DNA of 64,000 bases from Fluctibacter corallii (GTDB lineage Bacteria > Pseudomonadota > Gammaproteobacteria > Enterobacterales > Alteromonadaceae): contig NZ_JAOWKX010000001.1 in assembly GCF_025751585.1 (NCBI RefSeq), forward strand, positions 259-64,258, read 5' to 3'. How positions within the stretch are numbered: position 1 is the stretch's first letter; every line of letters begins with the position of its first letter. A program made the translations under genes and the position numbers. Shown one piece after another: positions 1 to 7,823 of this stretch. Below the pieces are notes generated by a model. That model ran no database searches and had not been told where the DNA came from. It saw only the letters and a list, made by a program, of their open reading frames with translations.

Positions 1-126
1 TCGGCTTCGGCTTCGGCTTCGGCTTCGGCTTCGGCTTCGGCTTCGGCTTCGGCTTCGGCTTCGGCTTCGGCTTCGGCTTCGGCTTCGGCTTCGGCTTCGG
101 CTTCGGCTTCGGCTTCGGCTTCGGCT
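1..126. repeat. Perfect hexamer tandem repeat inside fimV
   Basis: The unit TCGGCT is repeated 21 times without a mismatch and continues off the left edge. On the minus strand, in the fimV frame, it encodes alternating Ala-Glu. Because the unit is 6 bp, gain or loss of copies keeps the frame and only changes the length of the acidic Ala-Glu stretch. The array ends abruptly at 127, where less regular acidic codons begin. Confidence 0.97.
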
Positions 127-2504
127 TCTTCAGTGTTTTGTGATGGCTCTTCTACGTCAAGGGCTGCATCAATATTTTCGTCGATATTGTCGCGAATTGG
201 CGCTTCATCTACCTCTTGCGACTCTCCACCTTCTGCGTCTTGAGAAGCATCATCTTGGCTTTGATGCTGCTTTTCAGCATCGTCAACTAACGATGACTCG
301 GAGTCGCTTTGCTCATCAACTGTAACGGAGGGATCTTCGTTACTAGCAGGTTCAATGTCTTCTGCTATTGCATCAAAATCCGCATCTTGCTCGTCTCCGT
401 CTAAATCTGCTTCAAGTTCTGCAAGTAATTCATCCGCGAGGGCATCTTCGCTCTCATTACTCGTTTCAGCCTCTAATTCTTCAAGCAATTCGTCTGACAG
501 TTCATCAGCCATTGCATCTGCAATATCCTCTTGCTCGCTTGTTTCACCCTCTAGTTCAGCTAAAAGTTCATCAGCCAAGTCATCGGATGCATCGCCTGAG
601 ACATCAGCTAAATCTGCGTCATCTTCTGTTTGCGGTTCACTGTCTTGCTCGTTCTCAAACTCTGGCGCTAATTCTGCGAGTAGCTCGTCTGCCAAATCAT
701 CATTTTCATCAAGCGGCGTACCGTCATCTTCAAAGTCATCAGGGAGGTTGTCTAATTCCTGAATCGCATGTTGTTGCTCAGCATCCTGACTGTCGCCTTC
801 TTCATCTTCATCGTCGGGCAGCAAATCTCCCATTTGTTCAAGCTGCTCGATTTCATTAATCAGTTCGTCGGTAATGTTATCGAGTTCTTCATTTTGCGAC
901 GTAATTTCTGAATCTAGCTGCTGAAGCATGTCTTCACTCATCGCTTCATCTTCAGAAATATCTATATTTTCAGGCTCTGGAGGCGTGGGCTCTTCTAGCA
1001 ACTCATCAATGCTGATCTCCGGCTTATCATCCGAATCTAGTTCACTGATATCGACGGGGTCCTCACTGACTTCCTCAGGTGCATCGGTATCTGCGGGCGC
1101 TGATTCGTCCTCGCTCACAGTTTCACCCATCTCGTCTACCGCTTCGTCAAGGATACTATCGAGATCATCTTGTTCGAGCGTTTCATCCAATGCACCATCT
1201 GTTGTAGCGTCTTCCAATATTGCGTCGGTATCTAAATCTTCTGAATCGGGTAATTCTAAACTGTCGAGTTCATCATCAAGGTCGGCAGCCAGTGCGTCGT
1301 CATCCTCGAACAACGAGTCCAAATCACCTTGCTCAAGAACTGCATCAGCCTCCTCAAATGCATCATCGAAGGCTTCGTCCCCACCATCTTTATCGGTTTC
1401 TGGCACCAACATTTCATCGCTCAAATCATCGAAGGCCTCTAACTCTTCATCAAGGGCATCATCGAGGGATTCTTCCAACTCTTCAGACAGTACGTCGTCC
1501 AGAAGGTCATCTTCTCCAAATAAGTCTTCTTCTGCTTTTTTGGGGGGTTCATTGCTTTGTGCGGCTAACGCATCAGTGAGCTCATCCATTTCGTTGGATT
1601 GGGGGGCGGGCGGTGCCTTCGCCTCGGTCAGTGCAGGCTCAGTGGCGTCAGTTTTCTTTCGCTTAAGCAGCCACAACGTTAAGCCTACAAGTAGCGATAG
1701 GGTAAAGATAGTCGACGATATAATGATAAATAGTGGATCGGTCAGAAAATCAAAATTCGACTTTTCCATTTCTGCTTTACGACGGGCTTCTTGCTCCTGC
1801 GATAACGCCAACAGTTGATTTTGAATATCCAGCACTTGATCAATTTGTACTTTTAATTCATCGTCAACACGAGTGCGCAATGTGTCAATATCCTCATTGA
1901 CGTCGTCCAAACGGTCGTAAAGCTTTTTATTTTCGTCGAGTAAAGACTGTACGCTGTCAATAGACTGGGCGAATTGATCTCGGATTGATTGGAACTGTTT
2001 CTGCTGCTCAGTATCGATGGCCGTCAGCTTTTCTTCCAATTCTTGTTTGGTTTGGGTTAAATCTTCTTTGTTAACTAGCGGCTTGGGTGGATCGATCTTG
2101 GCTTTTCCTACCGATGCTTGTTTAGCAGGAAGGAATGTGAGGTCATCACGTTCAGCTCGTTCTTTTGCCGTTTGGGTGTCGACGCGGGCGATATAACGCT
2201 CTGAGGGCAGCCTTAGAATTGCCCCATTTCTGAGATAATTGAAGTTATTGTATTCGAAGGCATCAGGATTAAGCTCGTAAATCGCCTGCATGACCTGATA
2301 AATAGAAAGGCGATTATTTTGTCTGTATTTGGTCGCGATTCGCCACAAAGTGTCGTCAGAAGTAATAGGGCCATATGTCACGCCCGAGTATTGAGCCGTG
2401 GCATCTTTAGGTCCTTTTATCTGGACTTGTTGCGCGTTTGCCAGACTGGTTAAGGCAACACAAGCAATCGTGATCAGCCCAAAAAACACTTGCCGCAAAT
2501 TCAT
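1..2504 (-). CDS. fimV: FimV-type pilus/polar hub protein, 5' part (3' end outside window)
   Basis: FimV is an inner membrane, peptidoglycan-binding hub needed for type IV pilus assembly, twitching and polar organisation. About 834 codons are visible from an ATG at 2504. A signal peptide ends near Ala-Asn-Ala-Gln. A FimV-type LysM-like domain lies at about residues 40-105 (pattern SDDTLWRIATKYR), then a coiled coil at about 150-245. One membrane helix is at about 257-279, ending in Lys-Arg-Lys-Lys. Beyond it is a very long Asp/Glu-rich cytoplasmic region containing repeated LADELLAELE-like segments. The visible part ends in an (Ala-Glu)n tract encoded by the hexamer repeat. The C-terminal TPR/FimV domain must lie beyond the edge. 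Position next to asd and pdxB is common in Alteromonadales and Pseudomonas relatives. The LysM-TM-acidic architecture makes the call firm. Confidence 0.92.
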   Translation of the reverse strand, partial: MNLRQVFFGLITIACVALTSLANAQQVQIKGPKDATAQYSGVTYGPITSDDTLWRIATKYRQNNRLSIYQVMQAIYELNPDAFEYNNFNYLRNGAILRLPSERYIARVDTQTAKERAERDDLTFLPAKQASVGKAKIDPPKPLVNKEDLTQTKQELEEKLTAIDTEQQKQFQSIRDQFAQSIDSVQSLLDENKKLYDRLDDVNEDIDTLRTRVDDELKVQIDQVLDIQNQLLALSQEQEARRKAEMEKSNFDFLTDPLFIIISSTIFTLSLLVGLTLWLLKRKKTDATEPALTEAKAPPAPQSNEMDELTDALAAQSNEPPKKAEEDLFGEDDLLDDVLSEELEESLDDALDEELEAFDDLSDEMLVPETDKDGGDEAFDDAFEEADAVLEQGDLDSLFEDDDALAADLDDELDSLELPDSEDLDTDAILEDATTDGALDETLEQDDLDSILDEAVDEMGETVSEDESAPADTDAPEEVSEDPVDISELDSDDKPEISIDELLEEPTPPEPENIDISEDEAMSEDMLQQLDSEITSQNEELDNITDELINEIEQLEQMGDLLPDDEDEEGDSQDAEQQHAIQELDNLPDDFEDDGTPLDENDDLADELLAELAPEFENEQDSEPQTEDDADLADVSGDASDDLADELLAELEGETSEQEDIADAMADELSDELLEELEAETSNESEDALADELLAELEADLDGDEQDADFDAIAEDIEPASNEDPSVTVDEQSDSESSLVDDAEKQHQSQDDASQDAEGGESQEVDEAPIRDNIDENIDAALDVEEPSQNTEEAEAEAEAEAEAEAEAEAEAEAEAEAEAEAEAEAEAEAEAEA

Positions 2505-2910
2505 ATTGTTTCTTCGTCGCCCCAAAAGAATATATTGCTCTGCCTGTTCAAGCCACTGACACTAAGCAGCAGCGAAACAGAGCTTATCGTTATACGTTAC
2601 TTTGGTCCCGTCTGTTTATCATATCGTTCATTCGTTACGGGTGCCAAAAACTTGTCAAACTTAACCCAAGTTAAAAAACAAGCAAAACGCATTCCAAAAA
2701 TGTGATTATAAACCAAATAGTTAGGATTACTATAAACCACAAGATCTTTGTGGTCTAGGAGAGCAGCAGATATTCCTGTCGATAAGGATAATTCTTAAGC
2801 AAGTCAACCAGATAGACGCCGCTTTCCTTCCTCATCGTTCTTTATCGACCAGTTTAGAAAAAGTATGAAAAGAATAAGCGGGTAATGGTCACCTTACCCG
2901 CTTGATAGTA
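2505..2910. other. Intergenic region between asd and fimV
   Basis: No convincing gene is seen in these 406 bp. The region must contain the fimV leader and possibly a promoter. It holds a perfect 7-bp inverted repeat (ACCACAA-GATCT-TTGTGGT) at 2736-2754, a small TTAAC-CCAA-GTTAA repeat near 2660-2675, and the presumed asd terminator at 2876-2903. A short plus-strand open frame over 2490-2705 overlaps the fimV start and has no recognisable features, so I did not call it. Confidence 0.6.
2876..2903 (-). terminator. Stem-loop after asd
   Basis: A 10-bp perfect stem (AAGCGGGTAA / TTACCCGCTT) with an 8-base loop starts 8 bases after the asd stop. On the minus strand it is followed by a T-rich tract, as expected for a Rho-independent terminator separating asd from fimV. 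Confidence 0.75.
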
Positions 2911-3927
2911 TTAATAATAATCGCGAATCAGTGTCTCTGCGATTTGAATACTGTTGGTTGCCGCCCCTTTACGCACATTATCAGAAACAACCCACATATT
3001 GATGCCGTTAGGATGTGTAATATCTTTTCTAACACGCCCAACGTACACGTCATCTTTGCCGCTGGCGTCTCCAACTTGCGTTGGAAACGCTTCACGTTCG
3101 TCTTTAAACGTAATACCTGGTGCATCGCGCAATAGCGCTTTCACGTCTTCTATATCAATAGGCTGGCGAGTCTCGATATGTACTGCTTCACCATGACCGA
3201 AAAATACTGGCACACGAACTGCCGTTGCATTTACTAATATAGCGTCGTCTCCCATGATCTTTTGGGTTTCCCATGCCATTTTCATTTCTTCTTTGGTGTA
3301 ATCGTTATCTAAAAATACGTCTATTTGAGGGATCACATTAAACGCAATCTGACGGCTAAAGTTTTCAGTTTTCACTTCGCGGCCACTTAATAAGTCCGCT
3401 GTTTGCTTCGCCAGTTCTTCCATGGCTTCTTTACCTGCTCCAGACACCGACTGGTATGTAGCCACATTAATACGCTCAATCCCGACTGCGTCATGAATTG
3501 GCTTAAGCGCCACCAGCATTTGGATGGTTGAGCAGTTCGGGTTTGCAATAATATTGCGGTTTCTGAAATCAGCTAGAGCGTGAGCATTTACTTCTGGCAC
3601 AACTAGCGGAATATCGGGCTCATAGCGAAAATGAGAGGTATTATCGATAACCACACAGCCTGCTTCTGCGGCAATAGGTGCAAACTTTTCAGACACACTT
3701 CCTCCGGCGGAGAAGAACCCAAGCTGCGCTTGACTCCAGTCAAATTCGTCTGCATCAAGCACGGTAATTTCCTGGCCCTTAAACGTCACCTTACCACCTG
3801 CAGAACGTGCGCTTGCCAGTGGATATAATTTATTCACTGGGAAATTCCGCTCTTCTAGAATTTCAATCATGTGCTGACCAACCAAACCGGTCGCACCCAG
3901 TACGGCAACATCAAACGCTTGGGACAT
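2911..3927 (-). CDS. asd: Aspartate-semialdehyde dehydrogenase
   Basis: It reduces aspartyl phosphate to aspartate semialdehyde with NADPH, the branch point to lysine/diaminopimelate, threonine and methionine. The 338-residue protein has the N-terminal NADP-binding motif GATGLVGQ (residues 11-18). The catalytic Cys132 lies in NPNCST, and the likely acid/base His245 in FFGHGEAVHIE. Length and motifs fit the type II (Pseudomonas/Gram-positive-like) family. Retention of the Cys argues against the inactive-paralogue Usg assignment. The ATG at 3927 has AAGGAG about 10 bases upstream. It lies 45 bp downstream of pdxB in the same direction, probably one transcript. Confidence 0.93.
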   Translation of the reverse strand: MSQAFDVAVLGATGLVGQHMIEILEERNFPVNKLYPLASARSAGGKVTFKGQEITVLDADEFDWSQAQLGFFSAGGSVSEKFAPIAAEAGCVVIDNTSHFRYEPDIPLVVPEVNAHALADFRNRNIIANPNCSTIQMLVALKPIHDAVGIERINVATYQSVSGAGKEAMEELAKQTADLLSGREVKTENFSRQIAFNVIPQIDVFLDNDYTKEEMKMAWETQKIMGDDAILVNATAVRVPVFFGHGEAVHIETRQPIDIEDVKALLRDAPGITFKDEREAFPTQVGDASGKDDVYVGRVRKDITHPNGINMWVVSDNVRKGAATNSIQIAETLIRDYY

Positions 3928-3972
3928 TAACCTATTACTCCTTATTTTCGTATATTGAATTAGTGTAGATCT

Positions 3973-5103
3973 CTACCGCGAGAAACCAAGCTTGTAGAGT
4001 GCCTCTGATTCAGAAAAATTTCCAGCGTTAAGTGACACCGCTGAAAATTCTCTTCGCATAGCATAGTGTTTTCGAATATATCGAAAGCGCTCAGCATCCA
4101 TGGCATGCGCGGTGAACGCTTGATGATCCTGCTCAACGTTATAAATCTGATGTACGAGTTGAGCAACGCTGTTGTCAGATAGATGATTGTCCAACACGTC
4201 TGCCAACGTAAGGCAAGATGGGTTTGCCTCAGGAAGCAGTGCTTCTAAGGTCACGGTTTCAGGTAGAGAAAACTGCTGACACAATTGCTGATAAAGCATA
4301 GATGTGCCCCGCGCTTTGCCCTCTAACGTATGCCCAGCAATATGTGCGGTCGCGATTAAACAGTGGGGAATGAGAGAGGTGAGAATAGTGGGCTCATTCT
4401 CCCAAACATCTAACACCAAGTTAAGTGGGTGTCCTTGCTCCAAACGTGATAAAGCAGCTTGATTATCTAACACTTCGCCTCGACACGCATTAATCAGCAA
4501 CTGATCGTCTCGAAGGCTTTCTAGCACCGCTTCATTGACCATATGGTGCGTAGGGTGTGGCCCTTGGGTGACTAGCGGTGTGTGGAGGCTAATAATGTCA
4601 CAGGCCATTGCCTGCTTAAACGAGACAAACTCTCGCTTATCCCCTTTTGCCGCAAGTGGCGGATCGCACAGCACATAGTTCACACCGAGCGCGTCGAGTT
4701 TAGAGGCTAGTGCGGTGCCCACATGCCCTGCCCCAACGATTCCAACGGTGCGCTCTCGCACTGGCGTGGCAAACTTTTTCCGTGTCGCGTAAATCGCACT
4801 GATCACATATTCAGCAACCGCAATGGCGTTACATCCAGCCGCGGTAGAAAAAGGAATGCGTTGTTGTTCAAGAAAAGAAACATCAACGTGATTCGCGCCC
4901 GCCGTTGCCGTCCCGACAAACTGCAAGCAATTCGCTTTGCTAAGGAGTGCAGGTGTAACCGGTGTCGTCGACCTAACAAGCAGTACATCTACGTCGATAA
5001 GATGCTCGGGAGTAATACTTTGATGCGAGAATGCCTTTGCCTCACCCAATTTTGGAAAGAATGCATCAGCGTAAAGCATTGAGTCTTCATACAAAATTTT
5101 CAT
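3973..5103 (-). CDS. pdxB: Erythronate-4-phosphate dehydrogenase
   Basis: PdxB oxidises 4-phosphoerythronate in the DXP-dependent route to pyridoxal 5'-phosphate. The 376-residue protein is a D-2-hydroxyacid dehydrogenase with the Rossmann motif GIVGAGHVGTALA near residues 120-133. The Arg-Gly-Glu segment (NACRGEVLDN), ENEP and the catalytic His in IATAHIAGHTLEGK are all present. The C-terminal extension after about residue 290 is the PdxB-specific dimerisation domain, which separates it from GhrA/SerA-type enzymes. The ATG at 5103 follows a GAGATAAG ribosome binding site. The gene order pdxB-asd resembles pdxB-usg in E. coli. Confidence 0.93.
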   Translation of the reverse strand: MKILYEDSMLYADAFFPKLGEAKAFSHQSITPEHLIDVDVLLVRSTTPVTPALLSKANCLQFVGTATAGANHVDVSFLEQQRIPFSTAAGCNAIAVAEYVISAIYATRKKFATPVRERTVGIVGAGHVGTALASKLDALGVNYVLCDPPLAAKGDKREFVSFKQAMACDIISLHTPLVTQGPHPTHHMVNEAVLESLRDDQLLINACRGEVLDNQAALSRLEQGHPLNLVLDVWENEPTILTSLIPHCLIATAHIAGHTLEGKARGTSMLYQQLCQQFSLPETVTLEALLPEANPSCLTLADVLDNHLSDNSVAQLVHQIYNVEQDHQAFTAHAMDAERFRYIRKHYAMRREFSAVSLNAGNFSESEALYKLGFSR

Positions 5104-5175
5104 GACTTATCTCACTGAAAATGACACCTAAGTATGCCATACATGAATCAGAGAAACACCGACGATACACTCTGC

Positions 5176-6129
5176 CTAATCATGAAAATCCGATAAAAAC
5201 CGTAAATAATGTTCAGCGACATCATCAGCCGCTTCTATTTGTGGGTAATGCCCTACGTTTATTCCCGTATAATCACTGTCAGGCAACAATTCGGCAAAGC
5301 GTATCAACATGTGCTTACCTGAAATCGGATCCTGTAATCCGTTAATAAAGCCCTGCTTAACCTCGGTCTGTTGCATGGCATGTACCCACTCATCACGGTA
5401 TTCAGCGCGCTCATCAATATAACTTAACAGTGAAGGAAGTACATCTTTACCCTTATTCACACACAGCAATTGATACAACGTTGTAATATCCTGTTCATCA
5501 GGAGGCGTCGCGTTGCCAAATATTTTGGTAAAACTTCGCGCTAAACTCGCTTTTGTTAGAAAGGGAACTAACCAAACGCCGAACACGCTTTTAAGCACTT
5601 TTTGCGTCAGCAGTGGGCGGTGTGACTCACTGAACAAGCCGCCATTAAGATAGCAAACCGATTGTAGCGGCCAATCAAGGTTGCCATGATAATGCTGCGT
5701 AAGTAAAACTTGCGCCACTGAGTCACCATAATCATGGGCAAGAATATGATGAGGTTGAACACCGAGACTGCTTACCACCGCAGCTATTCTGCGGGCTTGC
5801 TCTGACAATCGATATTGATGCTCAAACGGCTTTTCCGACAGCCCAAAGCCAAGCATATCAACGGCAAGAAGCTGAAAACGTGTCGATAGATACGGCCATA
5901 TTTTGTGCCAATCCCAAGACGCACTAGGAAAGCCATGAATAAGCAATATGAGCGGCGCAGGGTTATCATGTGCACTTGGCTTTCCGTGATACCAATAAGC
6001 CAAGCGATGCCCGTCAACACGAATATAGGAGGCAGAACGACGATACCCGTCAATATCATGGGGTAACACGCGTAAAGATCGCCCCTGAATGTGTTGGGAG
6101 GCTTGCAATGTTTGGGCTTGGCACATCAT
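5176..6129 (-). CDS. Alpha/beta hydrolase (haloalkane dehalogenase/epoxide hydrolase-like)
   Basis: This is a 317-residue cytoplasmic alpha/beta hydrolase with no signal peptide. The oxyanion segment IHGFPSASWDW is at residues 64-74. The nucleophile elbow AHDYGDSVAQ puts Asp133 where serine hydrolases have Ser. A candidate acid is Asp267 (GLQDP) and the catalytic His is His294 (NVGHYPQIEA). An Asp nucleophile points to epoxide hydrolase or dehalogenase chemistry, but the substrate cannot be read from sequence. The ATG lies one base beyond the stop of the upstream class II aldolase gene, so the two are almost certainly co-translated. Together with the divergent Crp/Fnr gene they look like a small regulated catabolic or detoxification unit. 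Confidence 0.85.
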   Translation of the reverse strand: MMCQAQTLQASQHIQGRSLRVLPHDIDGYRRSASYIRVDGHRLAYWYHGKPSAHDNPAPLILLIHGFPSASWDWHKIWPYLSTRFQLLAVDMLGFGLSEKPFEHQYRLSEQARRIAAVVSSLGVQPHHILAHDYGDSVAQVLLTQHYHGNLDWPLQSVCYLNGGLFSESHRPLLTQKVLKSVFGVWLVPFLTKASLARSFTKIFGNATPPDEQDITTLYQLLCVNKGKDVLPSLLSYIDERAEYRDEWVHAMQQTEVKQGFINGLQDPISGKHMLIRFAELLPDSDYTGINVGHYPQIEAADDVAEHYLRFLSDFHD

Positions 6130-6130
6130 A

Positions 6131-6886
6131 TTACTGGTCGTATCCTGGGTTAATTCGGTTTAGCTTACGGAGAATACCTGGCCACGCAAGCCCGCCTCCC
6201 GCAGAGCGTGTCACCTGTTCAGCTTGTGCGCGAATTCCCTCTAAGATAGGCGTAGGAATACTGATTAGCGGTTGCCCTGTTGCTTGTGCTTTCAATTGAA
6301 TTTCACACGCCCTTTGCATGATAAACATAAATAGGAACGCATCGGGAATATTATCAGCGCAGGTTAATAATCCGTGATTACGTAAAATCATAAACTGCGT
6401 GTCACCCAGATCTTTCACCAGTCTCGTTTTTTCATCAGGATTCAAGGCAACGCCTTCGTAAGCATGGTACGACAACGAAGCCAAAGGAAACAATGACTGC
6501 TGGCTGTAAGGCATCAAGCCTTCCTCTAACGCAGACACAGCCACACCTTCGTTAGTATGCAAATGAATAACACACTTGGCATCTTCGCGCGCTTCATGCA
6601 CTGCGCTATGAATCGTAAATCCCGCCGGATTGATATCATAGTCCGATTCGACAACTTTATTGCCGTGTAAATCTACTTTGACCAAACTGGACGCTGTCAC
6701 TTCATCAAACATCATGCCGTACGGGTTAATCAGAAAGTGATGTTCTGGCCCCGGCACCCTAGCTGAAATGTGCGTAAAAATAAGGTCATCCCAACCATAA
6801 TGCGCCACCATTCTGTAGCACGCGGCTAAATCGACTCGTGTTTGCCATTCTTGTTCAGACATTGCGCTGTCATGATGTTTTGCCAT
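6131..6886 (-). CDS. Class II aldolase/adducin family protein
   Basis: The 251-residue protein belongs to the zinc-dependent class II aldolase/adducin fold (L-fuculose-phosphate aldolase/AraD-like). The metal-binding histidines are visible as His108 and His110 (VIHLHTNEG) and His171 (LRNHGLL), with a further His near residue 141 (SYHAYEG). The ATG at 6886 has an AGGG ribosome binding site 8 bases upstream. It is first in a two-gene operon with an Asp-nucleophile alpha/beta hydrolase and divergent from a Crp/Fnr regulator 107 bp away. Members of this fold act as aldolases, epimerases or decarboxylases, and nothing here fixes the substrate. Confidence 0.85.
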   Translation of the reverse strand: MAKHHDSAMSEQEWQTRVDLAACYRMVAHYGWDDLIFTHISARVPGPEHHFLINPYGMMFDEVTASSLVKVDLHGNKVVESDYDINPAGFTIHSAVHEAREDAKCVIHLHTNEGVAVSALEEGLMPYSQQSLFPLASLSYHAYEGVALNPDEKTRLVKDLGDTQFMILRNHGLLTCADNIPDAFLFMFIMQRACEIQLKAQATGQPLISIPTPILEGIRAQAEQVTRSAGGGLAWPGILRKLNRINPGYDQ

Positions 6887-6948
6887 TTCGTTTCCCTATT
6901 TGAATTGATTAACTTGTCATCACTTTACGGTGTCACGCCAGATTAAAC

Positions 6949-6964
6949 TGTCGTATATTTGACA
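6949..6964. promoter_or_regulatory. Candidate Crp/Fnr-type operator
   Basis: TGTCGTATATTTGACA is a TGTC-N8-GACA palindrome in the 107-bp divergent region between the aldolase operon and the Crp/Fnr gene, 29 bases before the regulator's ATG. Spacing and symmetry fit the Crp/Fnr family (compare TGTGA-N6-TCACA). Autoregulation and control of the neighbouring operon are inferred. Confidence 0.45.
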
Positions 6965-6993
6965 TTTAATACAAATAACTCAGAGATAAACGG

Positions 6994-7701
6994 ATGCAGA
7001 ATGCTTCTCCTAACATCCCACATATTCTGACACTTTTAAAACATAACGCGTGGTTTTCTTCTATCCCAGCCCATCTCGCAAACGCATTGATATCAGCGGG
7101 AAAACAACGCGCACTCCCCAAAGGTCAACGACTTCATGGCAAAGGCGAGGAAGCAGAAGGACTCTACTGCTTGTTAAAAGGCAGAATAAGAGTAAGCAAT
7201 GTCAATCGGGATGGGCGTGAAATGGTACTCACTTGGCTAGAACCTGGTAGCTGGTTTGGAGAAATATCGATGTTTGATAGCTTACCTCGCACCCATAATT
7301 CATTTGCTGACGAAACCTGCGATATTTTAGTGATTACCCAAACACGCTTTCATGACCTGCTGGAACAGCACCCTGCGCTGTATCCTTATTTTGCGCAATT
7401 GTTGTGCGCGCGCATTCGCGCTACATTTTCTCTCATTGATGAAAGCGGAGGCTTACCACTTAAAGGACGCTTAGCAAAGCGCCTTTTAATGTTGAGCAAT
7501 GGATTCACGCGCCAGCAAACACCGCAAGCCATCAAACCCATTCACATTTCTCAAGACGATCTCGCGCATATGCTTAATACAAGTAGACAAACCATCAATC
7601 AATTATTGGGCGAGTTAGAGCATGACAATGTGCTTTCTCGAGGGTATGGAAAAATAACGATTCTAGCACCAGAAACCCTTGTGAATTTTGCAGCGATGTA
7701 A
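6994..7701 (+). CDS. Crp/Fnr family transcriptional regulator
   Basis: The 235-residue protein has an N-terminal cyclic-nucleotide-binding-type beta barrel (about residues 20-130, with GKGEEAEGLYCLLKGRIRV and PGSWFGEISMFD) and a long dimerisation helix. A C-terminal winged helix-turn-helix is at about 180-225 (ISQDDLAHMLNTSRQTINQLLGELE). No N-terminal Cys cluster for an Fnr-type iron-sulfur centre is present. The cAMP-contacting Arg-Ser pair is not obvious either (the corresponding stretch reads DSLPRTHNSFA), so the ligand may not be cAMP. It is divergent from the aldolase/hydrolase operon, with a palindrome between them. A local regulatory role is inferred. Confidence 0.88.
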   Translation: MQNASPNIPHILTLLKHNAWFSSIPAHLANALISAGKQRALPKGQRLHGKGEEAEGLYCLLKGRIRVSNVNRDGREMVLTWLEPGSWFGEISMFDSLPRTHNSFADETCDILVITQTRFHDLLEQHPALYPYFAQLLCARIRATFSLIDESGGLPLKGRLAKRLLMLSNGFTRQQTPQAIKPIHISQDDLAHMLNTSRQTINQLLGELEHDNVLSRGYGKITILAPETLVNFAAM

Positions 7702-7724
7702 TTGGAAACAAGCGTTTGTAAAAT

Positions 7725-7755
7725 AATTACGCCCTCGTTTTGAGAGGGCGTAATT
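7725..7755. terminator. Hairpin between convergent Crp/Fnr and fabB genes
   Basis: A 12-bp perfect stem (AATTACGCCCTC / GAGGGCGTAATT) with a 7-base loop lies 24 bases after the regulator stop and 69 bases beyond the fabB stop. The flanks are A/T-rich but lack a strong T run, so it may work as a bidirectional terminator. Confidence 0.65.
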
Positions 7756-7823
7756 GCTTGGAAGCATGGTATGGAATAATTAACTACAACAAAAACGCGT
7801 TTATTCCCGCACGCGTGTTGGAA

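Noticed and set aside
1..126. CRISPR or integrated satellite at the left edge
   Set aside because: Units are 6 bp without spacers and are in frame with fimV, so it is a coding microsatellite.
355..1818. Long plus-strand open frames rich in Ser
   Set aside because: They are antisense to the acidic part of fimV: Asp/Glu codons read backwards give Ser-rich frames. No start context or family match.
2490..2705. Small plus-strand frame across the fimV start
   Set aside because: Overlaps the fimV start on the other strand, with no ribosome binding site or recognisable protein features.
2911..3927. Usg-type inactive paralogue instead of asd
   Set aside because: Gene order resembles pdxB-usg, but the catalytic Cys in NPNCST and the His region are intact, so a functional dehydrogenase is more likely.
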